Virus record (IMG/VR): IMGVR_UViG_3300047510_002652
Coordinates: 1-45,908 of that record
Reading direction: 5' to 3' (one strand)
DNA length: 45,908 nt
From: a virus
The notes under the pieces are model-generated. The model saw only the letters and a program-made list of their open reading frames with translations, was not told the origin of the DNA and did no database searches. This document shows positions 39,101 to 45,791 of this stretch, in pieces (the stretch's first letter is position 1; each line of letters begins with the position of its first letter). The translations under genes and the position numbers were made by a program.

Positions 39101-42100
39101 TAGCATAAATGATACGTTAGTTGCATTCTGTTATCCAAAAGATAATAGAAGATTGAGCGTATATGTAAAAGCATCAAATAATTTCAAAGACATAAATGCT
39201 GAGGCAGCAATTAATGCCGGATTAGTTCCATCTACTTCGGATGCTTCAATCACATTTAGTGGATATGGTTATTCCAAGGGAGATATTTTAACTCCTTCTG
39301 ATGTTGTATATCCACCAGCAAATGTTATTGCTGCTGTCTGGACTAGAGACACAGAAATCTCTCAAGATGGATTCTTGTGGAATGGAGAATCTGTTGGCAC
39401 TGGAGGTCCATATCAAATCTTTAATGTTCCGGGAAACCTTGGGGGAACTGGTGCTGGATTTGAAGTTACTCCAACTGTTATTGGACTTTATAATGTAGAA
39501 TTAATTGATCAGGGATCTAATTATCAGATATCTGAAATTTTAACAATCCCTGGATATGAATTAGGTGGTGCTACAATTCCAACATTTGCAAGATTAACTA
39601 GTAAAGTTACATCTGCTGATTTAACAAATTCTGGTTCTGGATATACACCAAGCACTACACTTACTAATGTCTCTACTACGCCAGATGTATTTAATAATAA
39701 TGGGGATGGAACTTTAACATTTAATTTCACTACAAATTCTTCTGGACAAATTATTGGTCCTCTTGTTGTTAACAATGGCGGAAACAAATATAAAATTGGA
39801 GATACTGGAACTATTGGAACAGGAACTGCAACATATGAAATAACATCAGTGCAAGAATCTGGAAATAAAGGTTCTGGATACGGGGTATCAGTAACATATA
39901 CAAATCAACCAACGACTGTAATTAGTGGAAGTGGTGACGGAAATTTAACATTCAATTTTAAATCTGCTGCTGATGGAACAATTGACGTTACTTCTTTAGA
40001 TATTCAAACACCAGGAACAGGATATCAAATTGGTGACATTGGATTCATTACTGGAGGAACAACAAATGCTGTATATCAAATTGTCAATACTCTAAATGAT
40101 GTAACTATTCAAGTTACAAATATTATCGATAATTCTAATGTTGTTGTTACTACGCAAGATCCTCATGGTTTTATTCCTCCTCTTGGAAGAACTTCTGTGG
40201 ACATCTTAGTTCAAGATATTATTTCAACATCTGGAGAAGGAAATTTTAATGGAAGAAAAGTTGCTGACATTATTGACTCAGTAACATTAAGATATGATCA
40301 AAGTAATTTCCCAGGAATTTATACTTCGGGAGGAACTATTTTTAATGTCTCGCCAGACGTTGTAAACGATACATTTTCTTCTTTTAGAAATGAATTGTTC
40401 TTGAATGTTAATATAACTCCAAATGATCCTGCTTATCCAAAAATTGTTTTTATAGAATCAGTAACCTACGCATCTCCAATTGTTACGGTAACAACTTCAG
40501 TTCCTCATAAGTTCACTACTGGTGAGAGAGTACAAGTTTCTGGAATGAAATTTACTCGACTTGTTGGTGAAGAATTGAACGCTGGTAATGTTCCGATTAC
40601 AGTCACAAGTCCAACTACTTTCACATATTCAAAAGCAGTATCTGGTAATTTAGGAACTCATATTCCTGGATCAGGGGAAGTTACAAACCCATATGTTAAA
40701 GTTCTTGGTGGAGTATTCACAAAGGATTTTTATAGAATTGTATTTGTGAATACTTCAAACACAACTATCAATTTAGTTGATGAAAATTTAGATCCAATTA
40801 TTGGTGAAGTCATTGAACCAGATAAAACTAGAGATTTTCTTGTTAGAGATATTAATTTCAGACAGATCTCTAACGATGGGGATTTTGTTACCGATGGACC
40901 AAAGCACGATTTCTACATCACAGCAAATAATGAAATTACAATTGTTTCAAGAGGAATTGATAATGTAAACAAAGTAAACTTTTTGTTTATTGACTTTATT
41001 CAAGAATCTTTAGAATTTGAAGTTACTACATTTGAAGACCATGGGTTATGGGAAGGAAATTATTTTGAACTTGTTTTTGATAATAATAATATAGTTAGTG
41101 GAGCAGCAATGACTGCTGCCAGAATTGCTGAGTATGAACCAGGAACAAATCAATTTGATATTGTTTCAAAAAGAATTGACAATAAAACATTCAGGTACAA
41201 AGTGTATGAGGCAGGCAGAGATGATTCTACCTATCTTGCTGCTCCTGGAGGAAACCCAAGAAGCACATCAGATGTTACCAGTCTAGGAGCAGCAACTCCG
41301 GTTGGGAATACAGTGCCGAGTTTGGGAAGTTGTATTAAGACAGTTGGAGTTGGCACAGGAGACTTCGATACATTTTTAGGATTGAGTGGTGGTGTCTCGC
41401 AAGATTTAGTCAAATTTACTGGTTTGAAAGGATTCCCTGGGGTTCAACCAACAGAAGAATATTACATTGTAAATTTAAATGAAAACGCAGTTGGTGGAAA
41501 TACAACTTTAGTTAGATTACAAATTTCAAAAACTAGGTCTGGAACTCCACAAACGTTCTCTCTACAAATAACTGGAGCAACATATAATAGAGAAACTGAA
41601 GAAGCAAGAGTTGATGTGAATGGTCTGACTCCTCATGGACTAGTTGCTGGCGATGTAGTTAATATCAATGGTGTTTCTTCTGCAGACTTCAACGGAACGA
41701 AGACAATATCATTTATTGTCTCCCCCACAAGTTTCACTTATCCAGCCCCAGCAGTAAGTGGAATTGCTGATATAACAAATCAATCATTTACTAAAAATAT
41801 TATTAGTGGTACTACAGTATGGAACCAATTTACAAAGGCACTTAACTGGACATCAGGAAATAATTTTGTCACTATTAACACAGGAGGAAGTCCAAACAAC
41901 AGAGCAAGATTTTCTGGAGATATTGCTGAGGGAATGGTTCTGAGTGGAAACGCAGGTATCCCTGCTGGCACCTATGTTACTGATGCTTCTCAATTACCAA
42001 TTATATTTTTATCAAATAACGTAACTACTACAGCAAGTAATGCTACAGTAACTTTTACTGCAGGAGCAACAAATACAGGAAACTTTGGAGCAATTGCTTT

Positions 42101-43070
42101 AAATAGTACGGGAACATTCCCAGGAATTACTAACCTTGCAATTGGACAAAAAGTAAGTGGAACTGGAATTGGTGCTAATGCAAAAATTATTAAAATTTAT
42201 TCTTATCCATTTCCCGCATCTGGTATAACGTATTTCTATTGTGTCGTAGATAAATCTCATACGGCAACCCTATCTTCAGCAAATACATTCACATTTAGCG
42301 ATAACCAGAGTGGAGGAAAATCTGTTAGAGTAAGGAACATGGTTGGTATTCCACAAGTTGGCGCAGAAATTGAAAGTATTGGAGGATCTGGAAATATTTT
42401 TCTTAGTGGAACTTTGATTACAAATGTTTCTACCTATACTATTGGTGGTACTAGTGGTTATATTTTAAGTCTTGATACGGATTTAATAAACAATTTTATT
42501 GACCAAACAATTAAGATTTATCCAAGTTCTAGTCCATCAGTTACAAGTGCAACTATTAGTCCAATCACAAAATCATTTACTCCAGATGGAACTACTATTG
42601 CAACGACAGAGGCACAAAAAGATTATATCTATCTTCCAGAACAAAATATTGCTGGACAACTTCAACTTATTTCTGATACAACTGGATGGGATCATGTTAA
42701 ATTAGCAAAGGAAACTGGTGGAGCATTATTCTTCCAGTTAGGATTTCCACTCCTGTGCAATGGAGTATTTGGTCAAAATACTATTACTATTGTCAGTGGA
42801 GATAGTGCAGCACTCTCTACATTAGTTGGCGATCTCGGAACAGATACAGTAGGTGTATATGGAGAAGGTATTTCTCCTGGTGCTACAATTGCTAGTATTG
42901 GTGGTAATACAATCACACTTTCTGCTGGATTTACAAATACAAAGACATTTACCAATCAATATGTAGGGTTTGCCAGACCTAATAGTGTTTCCATCTTCCC
43001 TAAATACACACAGGAGTTCGGAAGAATTCTTGGTAAAACATTTGCCGAATGGTTATTTAAAATCGCTTGA
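36147..43070 (+). CDS. Giant repeat-rich tail/fibre protein
   Basis: 2307 residues, with the start 6 nt after the previous giant and no late-promoter core in the gap, so it is probably co-transcribed with it. The N-terminus (M-A-V-P-V-N-F-L-R-N-K-N-P-N-F-N-L-R-G) is followed by beta-rich sequence with three repeat types: GxGY or similar motifs (near 834, 884, 1035, 1120, 1160, 1208, 1240, 1288); H-G-F/L or H-K-F motifs followed by a G-x-x-V strand (near 1333, 1449, 1626, 1826); and G-x-G-I/V-x-x-G motifs (near 290, 2005, 2238; a related GNAGIPAG near 1930). There is a Gly-rich linker (TSGGGGGPNRG) near 475. It ends F-G-R-I-L-G-K-T-F-A-E-W-L-F-K-I-A, a helix unlike the rest that may dock to another protein. 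No enzymatic motif seen. Inference: elongated outer tail or host-contact protein. Confidence 0.65.
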   Translation: MAVPVNFLRNKNPNFNLRGALKVNAIFVTDNAAGTEPFQGWLADNNVVTSFNDALIQNKIGVVDTDGFNIVQSNRFAYSTMSEGQKIVRQNFIRVTFTSPIDITNGTANSGNILEFVSNDLPFGTLDPPSNGKQYRLHSIIREKEIAIDGVQSVTNNGNGTWTVILNTDFREDLQEYSPATSTGNNILEGDSVVIFGNALANGAATSYNGTYILDAATSTSITYTTTSNPNGVSTFLYPGRFYKLSNEAIFVETIRAVATGVSYNSGTSTVNLNVVGVTLRGTIRVGQLVTGIGVPAGASVVGYNGVTKILTISTNFTQNVGGGTLTLELLDSQTDLPVERGAVAAPGSPAMFINAGPVTDSITVKTPINYYVYGDVRLKYFWSSFTDNGTFSGWTQNVAPDTYQTLYNGGTLSSGTTLQLIGSNPVFSSEDTFNNIIKTLGINRGGGIGGDYKPVGRSALLYISATDSQGLTSGGGGGPNRGTSTPAYPVRAAVDAVNDYGGYWVGVIGGSFTGGCQNEIQTFRSDTDDGILGDPRGFIPIKGEVTSVRVGVPIEEAFFVSNATTINGVSVPGNSVVGVTYFNHAFGNPEDQLRIRVKNNTNSSPSINGLRDIVVIDDKQFYFRFPDDIGSLSNITNYDDCGYALNITALLTVPKGFYRKSTFEYIDPVSLSDSRNIVSSGDGFTLSEQPGIGRDRKDILVTIGVTEGTGTLQYFSMYPLGDFFASLPETGVNGIPYFAYPIDGVSDIKFRVKTYNVGSTEYLEIRDAEETPNDLLDAGTTEVTPKTEFVIVTYPIEYVAEVVQTNNTTEIVVDNLELFTGEGYQESRGFVRITDPGSTYSNGTTGTFAADNVTTTATSGTGTGLKLTIQFIAGSVEDITITDRGTGYAPGDTGVINAPVGGSVNNPFKATYVVRSIDDSDFAGQEWTLEIFDTNSQGPPVDFIGQGDNWVNPVILSSKTQVEVDSIVRNGSQYTLTLSKPILSSINDTLVAFCYPKDNRRLSVYVKASNNFKDINAEAAINAGLVPSTSDASITFSGYGYSKGDILTPSDVVYPPANVIAAVWTRDTEISQDGFLWNGESVGTGGPYQIFNVPGNLGGTGAGFEVTPTVIGLYNVELIDQGSNYQISEILTIPGYELGGATIPTFARLTSKVTSADLTNSGSGYTPSTTLTNVSTTPDVFNNNGDGTLTFNFTTNSSGQIIGPLVVNNGGNKYKIGDTGTIGTGTATYEITSVQESGNKGSGYGVSVTYTNQPTTVISGSGDGNLTFNFKSAADGTIDVTSLDIQTPGTGYQIGDIGFITGGTTNAVYQIVNTLNDVTIQVTNIIDNSNVVVTTQDPHGFIPPLGRTSVDILVQDIISTSGEGNFNGRKVADIIDSVTLRYDQSNFPGIYTSGGTIFNVSPDVVNDTFSSFRNELFLNVNITPNDPAYPKIVFIESVTYASPIVTVTTSVPHKFTTGERVQVSGMKFTRLVGEELNAGNVPITVTSPTTFTYSKAVSGNLGTHIPGSGEVTNPYVKVLGGVFTKDFYRIVFVNTSNTTINLVDENLDPIIGEVIEPDKTRDFLVRDINFRQISNDGDFVTDGPKHDFYITANNEITIVSRGIDNVNKVNFLFIDFIQESLEFEVTTFEDHGLWEGNYFELVFDNNNIVSGAAMTAARIAEYEPGTNQFDIVSKRIDNKTFRYKVYEAGRDDSTYLAAPGGNPRSTSDVTSLGAATPVGNTVPSLGSCIKTVGVGTGDFDTFLGLSGGVSQDLVKFTGLKGFPGVQPTEEYYIVNLNENAVGGNTTLVRLQISKTRSGTPQTFSLQITGATYNRETEEARVDVNGLTPHGLVAGDVVNINGVSSADFNGTKTISFIVSPTSFTYPAPAVSGIADITNQSFTKNIISGTTVWNQFTKALNWTSGNNFVTINTGGSPNNRARFSGDIAEGMVLSGNAGIPAGTYVTDASQLPIIFLSNNVTTTASNATVTFTAGATNTGNFGAIALNSTGTFPGITNLAIGQKVSGTGIGANAKIIKIYSYPFPASGITYFYCVVDKSHTATLSSANTFTFSDNQSGGKSVRVRNMVGIPQVGAEIESIGGSGNIFLSGTLITNVSTYTIGGTSGYILSLDTDLINNFIDQTIKIYPSSSPSVTSATISPITKSFTPDGTTIATTEAQKDYIYLPEQNIAGQLQLISDTTGWDHVKLAKETGGALFFQLGFPLLCNGVFGQNTITIVSGDSAALSTLVGDLGTDTVGVYGEGISPGATIASIGGNTITLSAGFTNTKTFTNQYVGFARPNSVSIFPKYTQEFGRILGKTFAEWLFKIA

Positions 43071-43080
43071 TGGAGTTACA

Positions 43081-43269
43081 ATGAATACTGAAACGTTACG
43101 CAAAAATTTTGAGGAGCAACTCAAAAAAATCAATGAACAAATTATTGGCATTGAATCTGATTTAAAAAGAGCACTAGAATACAGAGCAAAACTTGTCGGT
43201 GGTATGGAAACTTTAGACCTTCTAGAGAAGGGTGAAGTTCCTGAAGAAATGCCAGAAGTTACAGAGTGA
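43081..43269 (+). CDS. Small coiled-coil protein
   Basis: 62 residues from the ATG at 43081, chosen because GGAG lies 6-9 nt upstream and because the in-frame upstream start at 42970 would lie deep in the previous gene. Residues 3-45 form one long helix with heptad leucines and isoleucines (LRKNFEEQLKKINEQI, then LKRALEYRAKL), ending in an acidic tail (GEVPEEMPEVTE). Short proteins of this design are frequent beside fibre genes in marine T4-like phages, but their role is not settled; trimerisation or assembly help is plausible. The stop precedes the terminator-like hairpin by 7 nt. Confidence 0.75.
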   Translation: MNTETLRKNFEEQLKKINEQIIGIESDLKRALEYRAKLVGGMETLDLLEKGEVPEEMPEVTE

Positions 43270-43276
43270 TCTAGAT

Positions 43277-43313
43277 TCCCCCTTCCATAAATAGTTGAGA
43301 AGGGGGATTTTCT
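43277..43313 (+). terminator. Terminator-like hairpin with promoter in loop and RBS in 3' arm
   Basis: TCCCCCTT (43277-43284) pairs perfectly with AAGGGGGA (43300-43307), followed by TTTT. The 15-nt loop contains the late promoter core CATAAATA (43286-43293). The GGGGG of the 3' arm (43302-43306) lies 7 nt before the ATG at 43314 and serves as the ribosome binding site, so upstream transcripts should terminate or hide the site. Confidence 0.75.
43286..43293 (+). promoter_or_regulatory. Late promoter CATAAATA inside hairpin loop
   Basis: By T4 spacing a transcript from this core would begin near 43299, after the 5' arm of the surrounding hairpin. Its own RNA would therefore not form the hairpin and the ribosome binding site would be free. 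Confidence 0.6.
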
Positions 43314-43664
43314 ATGTCAGCAGTTCCGATTAATCTAACCATAGAGTCTGGTTCCGACTGGGCAGTTGAGTTCAATCTTCGTGACGAGAACGGAGATTAT
43401 ATTGACCTGACTGGATATACTTTAAGTTGTAAGATGGCAAGAAACTATACAACGACAACAAAGTATAGTTTAAATCCTCAGATCATAACTCCTGCCACTG
43501 GTCTTATAAAACTATCAATGCCTAATACTGGTGGAACTTTAGTCACCAAAACGCAAGATTTGAAACCAGGAAGATATCTTTGGAATCTATTAATTACCAA
43601 TCAAGGTGGAGATACTGATAGAGTTATAGAAGGTGTAGTTGTAGTCAAACCAGGAGTTCTATGA
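43314..43664 (+). CDS. Small Ig-like/BppU-like structural protein
   Basis: 116 residues. The pattern I-x-S-G-S-D-W, F-x-L-R-D-E-N-G-D-Y-I-D-L-T-G-Y-T-L-x-x-K-x-A-R-N, then I-x-L-S-M-P-N-T and G-R-Y-L-W-N-L-L-I-T ending V-I-E-G-V-V-V-V-K-P-G-V resembles the N-terminal beta-sandwich of BppU-type baseplate proteins and many small phage structural proteins. That is a resemblance, not a proven homology. It probably attaches a fibre or fills a gap at the tail periphery. Its ribosome binding site is in the hairpin described at 43277-43313. It overlaps the next gene by 4 nt (ATGA), so the pair is co-translated. Confidence 0.7.
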   Translation: MSAVPINLTIESGSDWAVEFNLRDENGDYIDLTGYTLSCKMARNYTTTTKYSLNPQIITPATGLIKLSMPNTGGTLVTKTQDLKPGRYLWNLLITNQGGDTDRVIEGVVVVKPGVL

Positions 43665-43942
43665 AATACCAAGTTACATTGAGCGGCAACAATAATTACA
43701 ATGTAACTCTACCAAGAGTAGATAGAAAAAAATTAGTTGATGTAGATACCACGCCACCAGGAGCAGATTTTGGTGATCTTTCTTTATCGGAACTTGGAGA
43801 TGTTGATCCTTCAAATAGACAAAATGATTATGTTTTAATTTGGAATGCCACTACACAGAAGCATGAGTATGTTCCAACATCTGAGGTATTGGATCGTGCT
43901 GATGGAGTAGATGATGGCGCAACAAATTACGGAAGTTATTGA
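43661..43942 (+). CDS. Small structural protein ending GSY
   Basis: 93 residues, ATG overlapping the previous stop. A beta-like N-terminus (YQVTLSGNNNYNVTLPR) is followed by LSLSELGDVDPS and Y-V-L-I-W-N-A-x-x-x-K-H-E-Y-V-P, a motif that recurs in marine phage fibre proteins as L-x-D-V-D and V-L-x-W-N. It ends D-G-A-T-N-Y-G-S-Y, similar to the ends of the next two genes. Probably a small fibre-associated or connector protein made together with the Ig-like protein. Confidence 0.7.
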   Translation: MKYQVTLSGNNNYNVTLPRVDRKKLVDVDTTPPGADFGDLSLSELGDVDPSNRQNDYVLIWNATTQKHEYVPTSEVLDRADGVDDGATNYGSY

Positions 43943-43945
43943 TTA

Positions 43946-43953
43946 AATAAATA
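43946..43953 (+). promoter_or_regulatory. T4-type late promoter AATAAATA
   Basis: AATAAATA lies 4 nt after the stop of the 93-residue gene and 32 nt before the ATG of the 516-residue fibre-like gene. Confidence 0.6.
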
Positions 43954-43984
43954 CAAATAGTCAAAGTATAATTGGGAACGATAA

Positions 43985-45535
43985 ATGGCGGCACCTAGAC
44001 TTCAACTTAAAAGGGGAACTACTGCCCCAGGTTCAATCTTCTACGAAGCAGAACCAATTGTAAGATACAACAGCGGTATCACAGAACTTCATATTGGAGA
44101 TGCTGGCGGTACTGGTACTGGTGCTGGAACGATTGTGGCATCGGAATCAGCTTATGCTGCTGTATCTCAGATGCTTGTTGCTGCCAGTTCTGCTGGTTCA
44201 GGTGAGGTAAGAATTTACGAAGATACTGACGAAGTTGGATCAAATTTTGTAACTCTTAAAGTTCCAGCTCTTGCTGCTAGTTATATTCTCACTCTTCCAT
44301 CAAATGATGGAGATAATGGTCAGTTCTTAACCACAGATGGTAATGGTCTTCTATCATGGACAACTGCTTCCATTACAAGTTTCACAACATTTGCTGTTGG
44401 TGGAACAGCAGCAACTTCAGGAACTGATAATATTGTTGCCGATACTTCTGGTGATACTTTCACATTTGCCGAGGGAGAAGGCATTAATCTGTTTACTAAT
44501 GCTACAACAGATACCCTAACAATTTCTGCTGAGTTAGCAAGCACAACCAATCCTGGTGTGGCATCTTTTGCTGCCGCTGACTTTGATGTAAGTGCTGGTG
44601 GTGAAGTTACTATCAATAGCATTAGTTTAACAACACAAACAGATGGCAACTATGTTGCTTCTATTACTAATGGATCTGGAATCACAGGTGGCAACGGAGG
44701 ATCTGAAGGTGCTGCTCTAACATTAGCACTTGACATCAATGGTCTTACAGCAGAGTCTGCCATTGCTGATGCTGATACATTCCCATTCTATGATGCCACA
44801 GCATCAGCAAATCGTAAAGCAACTGCCGATAATCTAAGAGATTATGTTCTCGGTGGAGTATCTGGAGACATTACAATTAATGCTTCTGGTGTTGCTACTA
44901 TTGCTGCCAACTCAGTTGCTCTTGGAACAGATACAGATGGTAACTATGTTGCTTCGGTTGCTACATCGGCAACTGGTGGTCTGACTGGTGGTGCCGCTGG
45001 TAGTGAAGGTGCTGCTCTTACTCTTGAACTCAAGAACAATGCTAACCTAACAAACAACTCAGTTCTGAAGTGGGATGCCACTAACGATCAACTGGTAAAT
45101 TCAATCGTTACTGATGATGGTGCTACCGTAACTATTGGTGGTAACTTAACGGTTAATGGAACTACAACCACCGTTAATACAACCAACACAGTTATTTCTG
45201 ATGCTCTGATTGAGTTAGCAAATGGATCAACTGGTGCTCAAGCAGCAACCAGAGATTCTGGTATCGTAATTGAGCGTGGAACCGATAGCAATATCTTCTT
45301 CGGTTATGACGAAGGTGTTGACGTATTCGTAGCAGGAACCACAACAGCAACTGGTGCTACAAATGGCGACGTTGCTCCAACTCCAATTGCTTTCCTCGCT
45401 GGCGCATTTAACGTAACTGATACTGCTGGAACTAACCAAGCAATCGTAAGTTACCTTGCTGCTGACGGACTCTTTACTGGTTCTGCTGCTGGTAGATATC
45501 TACAAAACGTAACAGTTGATTGTGGAACATATTGA
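43985..45535 (+). CDS. Fibre-like structural protein
   Basis: 516 residues, Ala/Gly/Thr/Ser-rich and poor in charged residues. The N-terminus (LQLKRGTTAPG, then ELHIGDAGG) is the QLRRGT-type head common on phage fibre proteins, also seen in weaker form in the truncated gene at 45792. The centre contains two related copies of T-D-G-N-Y-V-A-S...G-S-E-G-A-A-L-T-L starting at residues 219 and 317. Near 385-400 is V-N-G-T-T-T-T-V-N-T-T-N, then A-L-I-E-L-A-N-G and a D-S-G-I-V-I-E-R-G segment with FFGYDEG, a module I associate with cyanophage and pelagiphage fibres. It ends VTVDCGTY. No intramolecular chaperone or lyase motif is visible. Likely a host-contact or decoration fibre with its own late promoter. 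Confidence 0.72.
   Translation: MAAPRLQLKRGTTAPGSIFYEAEPIVRYNSGITELHIGDAGGTGTGAGTIVASESAYAAVSQMLVAASSAGSGEVRIYEDTDEVGSNFVTLKVPALAASYILTLPSNDGDNGQFLTTDGNGLLSWTTASITSFTTFAVGGTAATSGTDNIVADTSGDTFTFAEGEGINLFTNATTDTLTISAELASTTNPGVASFAAADFDVSAGGEVTINSISLTTQTDGNYVASITNGSGITGGNGGSEGAALTLALDINGLTAESAIADADTFPFYDATASANRKATADNLRDYVLGGVSGDITINASGVATIAANSVALGTDTDGNYVASVATSATGGLTGGAAGSEGAALTLELKNNANLTNNSVLKWDATNDQLVNSIVTDDGATVTIGGNLTVNGTTTTVNTTNTVISDALIELANGSTGAQAATRDSGIVIERGTDSNIFFGYDEGVDVFVAGTTTATGATNGDVAPTPIAFLAGAFNVTDTAGTNQAIVSYLAADGLFTGSAAGRYLQNVTVDCGTY
44639..45032 (+). repeat. Duplicated TDGNYVAS module (98-residue period)
   Basis: Two copies, at Thr219 and Thr317 of the fibre-like protein, share TDGNYVAS, a Gly-rich middle and GSEGAALTL. 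They are 294 nt apart, and the DNA is still visibly similar across the shared blocks. Confidence 0.7.
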
Positions 45536-45541
45536 TAAATA
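45534..45541 (+). promoter_or_regulatory. T4-type late promoter GATAAATA
   Basis: GATAAATA overlaps the TGA stop of the fibre-like gene and lies 22 nt before the ATG at 45564. It is followed by a small inverted repeat (AATAGTA and TACTATT, 45541-45556). Confidence 0.6.
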
Positions 45542-45563
45542 ATAGTACTTACTATTATTCGTT

Positions 45564-45770
45564 ATGAATCAAGTTCAAGTAGATTACGCCCTTCTGGTTG
45601 AGGTGATGACAGAGAAACTCTCTGCTCAGCTCAACCAGATTGTTGCTTTAGAGGCGAGAATTAGAGCGTATGACAAGGCACTTACCGAGGCATTAAATAA
45701 TGCCCCAGAAGCGAAAACCCCTTCCCGTAAAAAATCTGTAAATACAGAACAGGATGCTGGGACATATTGA
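45564..45770 (+). CDS. Small helical protein ending DAGTY
   Basis: 68 residues. Residues 5-44 form one long amphipathic helix (VDYALLVEVMTEKLSAQLNQ and onward to LEARIRAYDKALTEAL), followed by a flexible basic linker (KTPSRKKSVN) and the tail E-Q-D-A-G-T-Y. The helix-linker-tail design and the shared G-T-Y terminus with the preceding fibre-like protein suggest the tail may be recognised by a common partner, but this is inference. It has its own late promoter, and the next fibre-like gene starts 21 nt after its stop. Confidence 0.7.
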   Translation: MNQVQVDYALLVEVMTEKLSAQLNQIVALEARIRAYDKALTEALNNAPEAKTPSRKKSVNTEQDAGTY

Positions 45771-45791
45771 ATTCCTACATAGGCAAATTAA

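Noticed and set aside
39190-39197. CATAAATG in the 2307-residue gene as a promoter
   Set aside because: Imperfect core with no gene start nearby.
42970-43080. Longer version of the 62-residue coiled-coil protein
   Set aside because: The extra N-terminus lies in the end of the 2307-residue gene and lacks a ribosome binding site; the ATG at 43081 has GGAG upstream.
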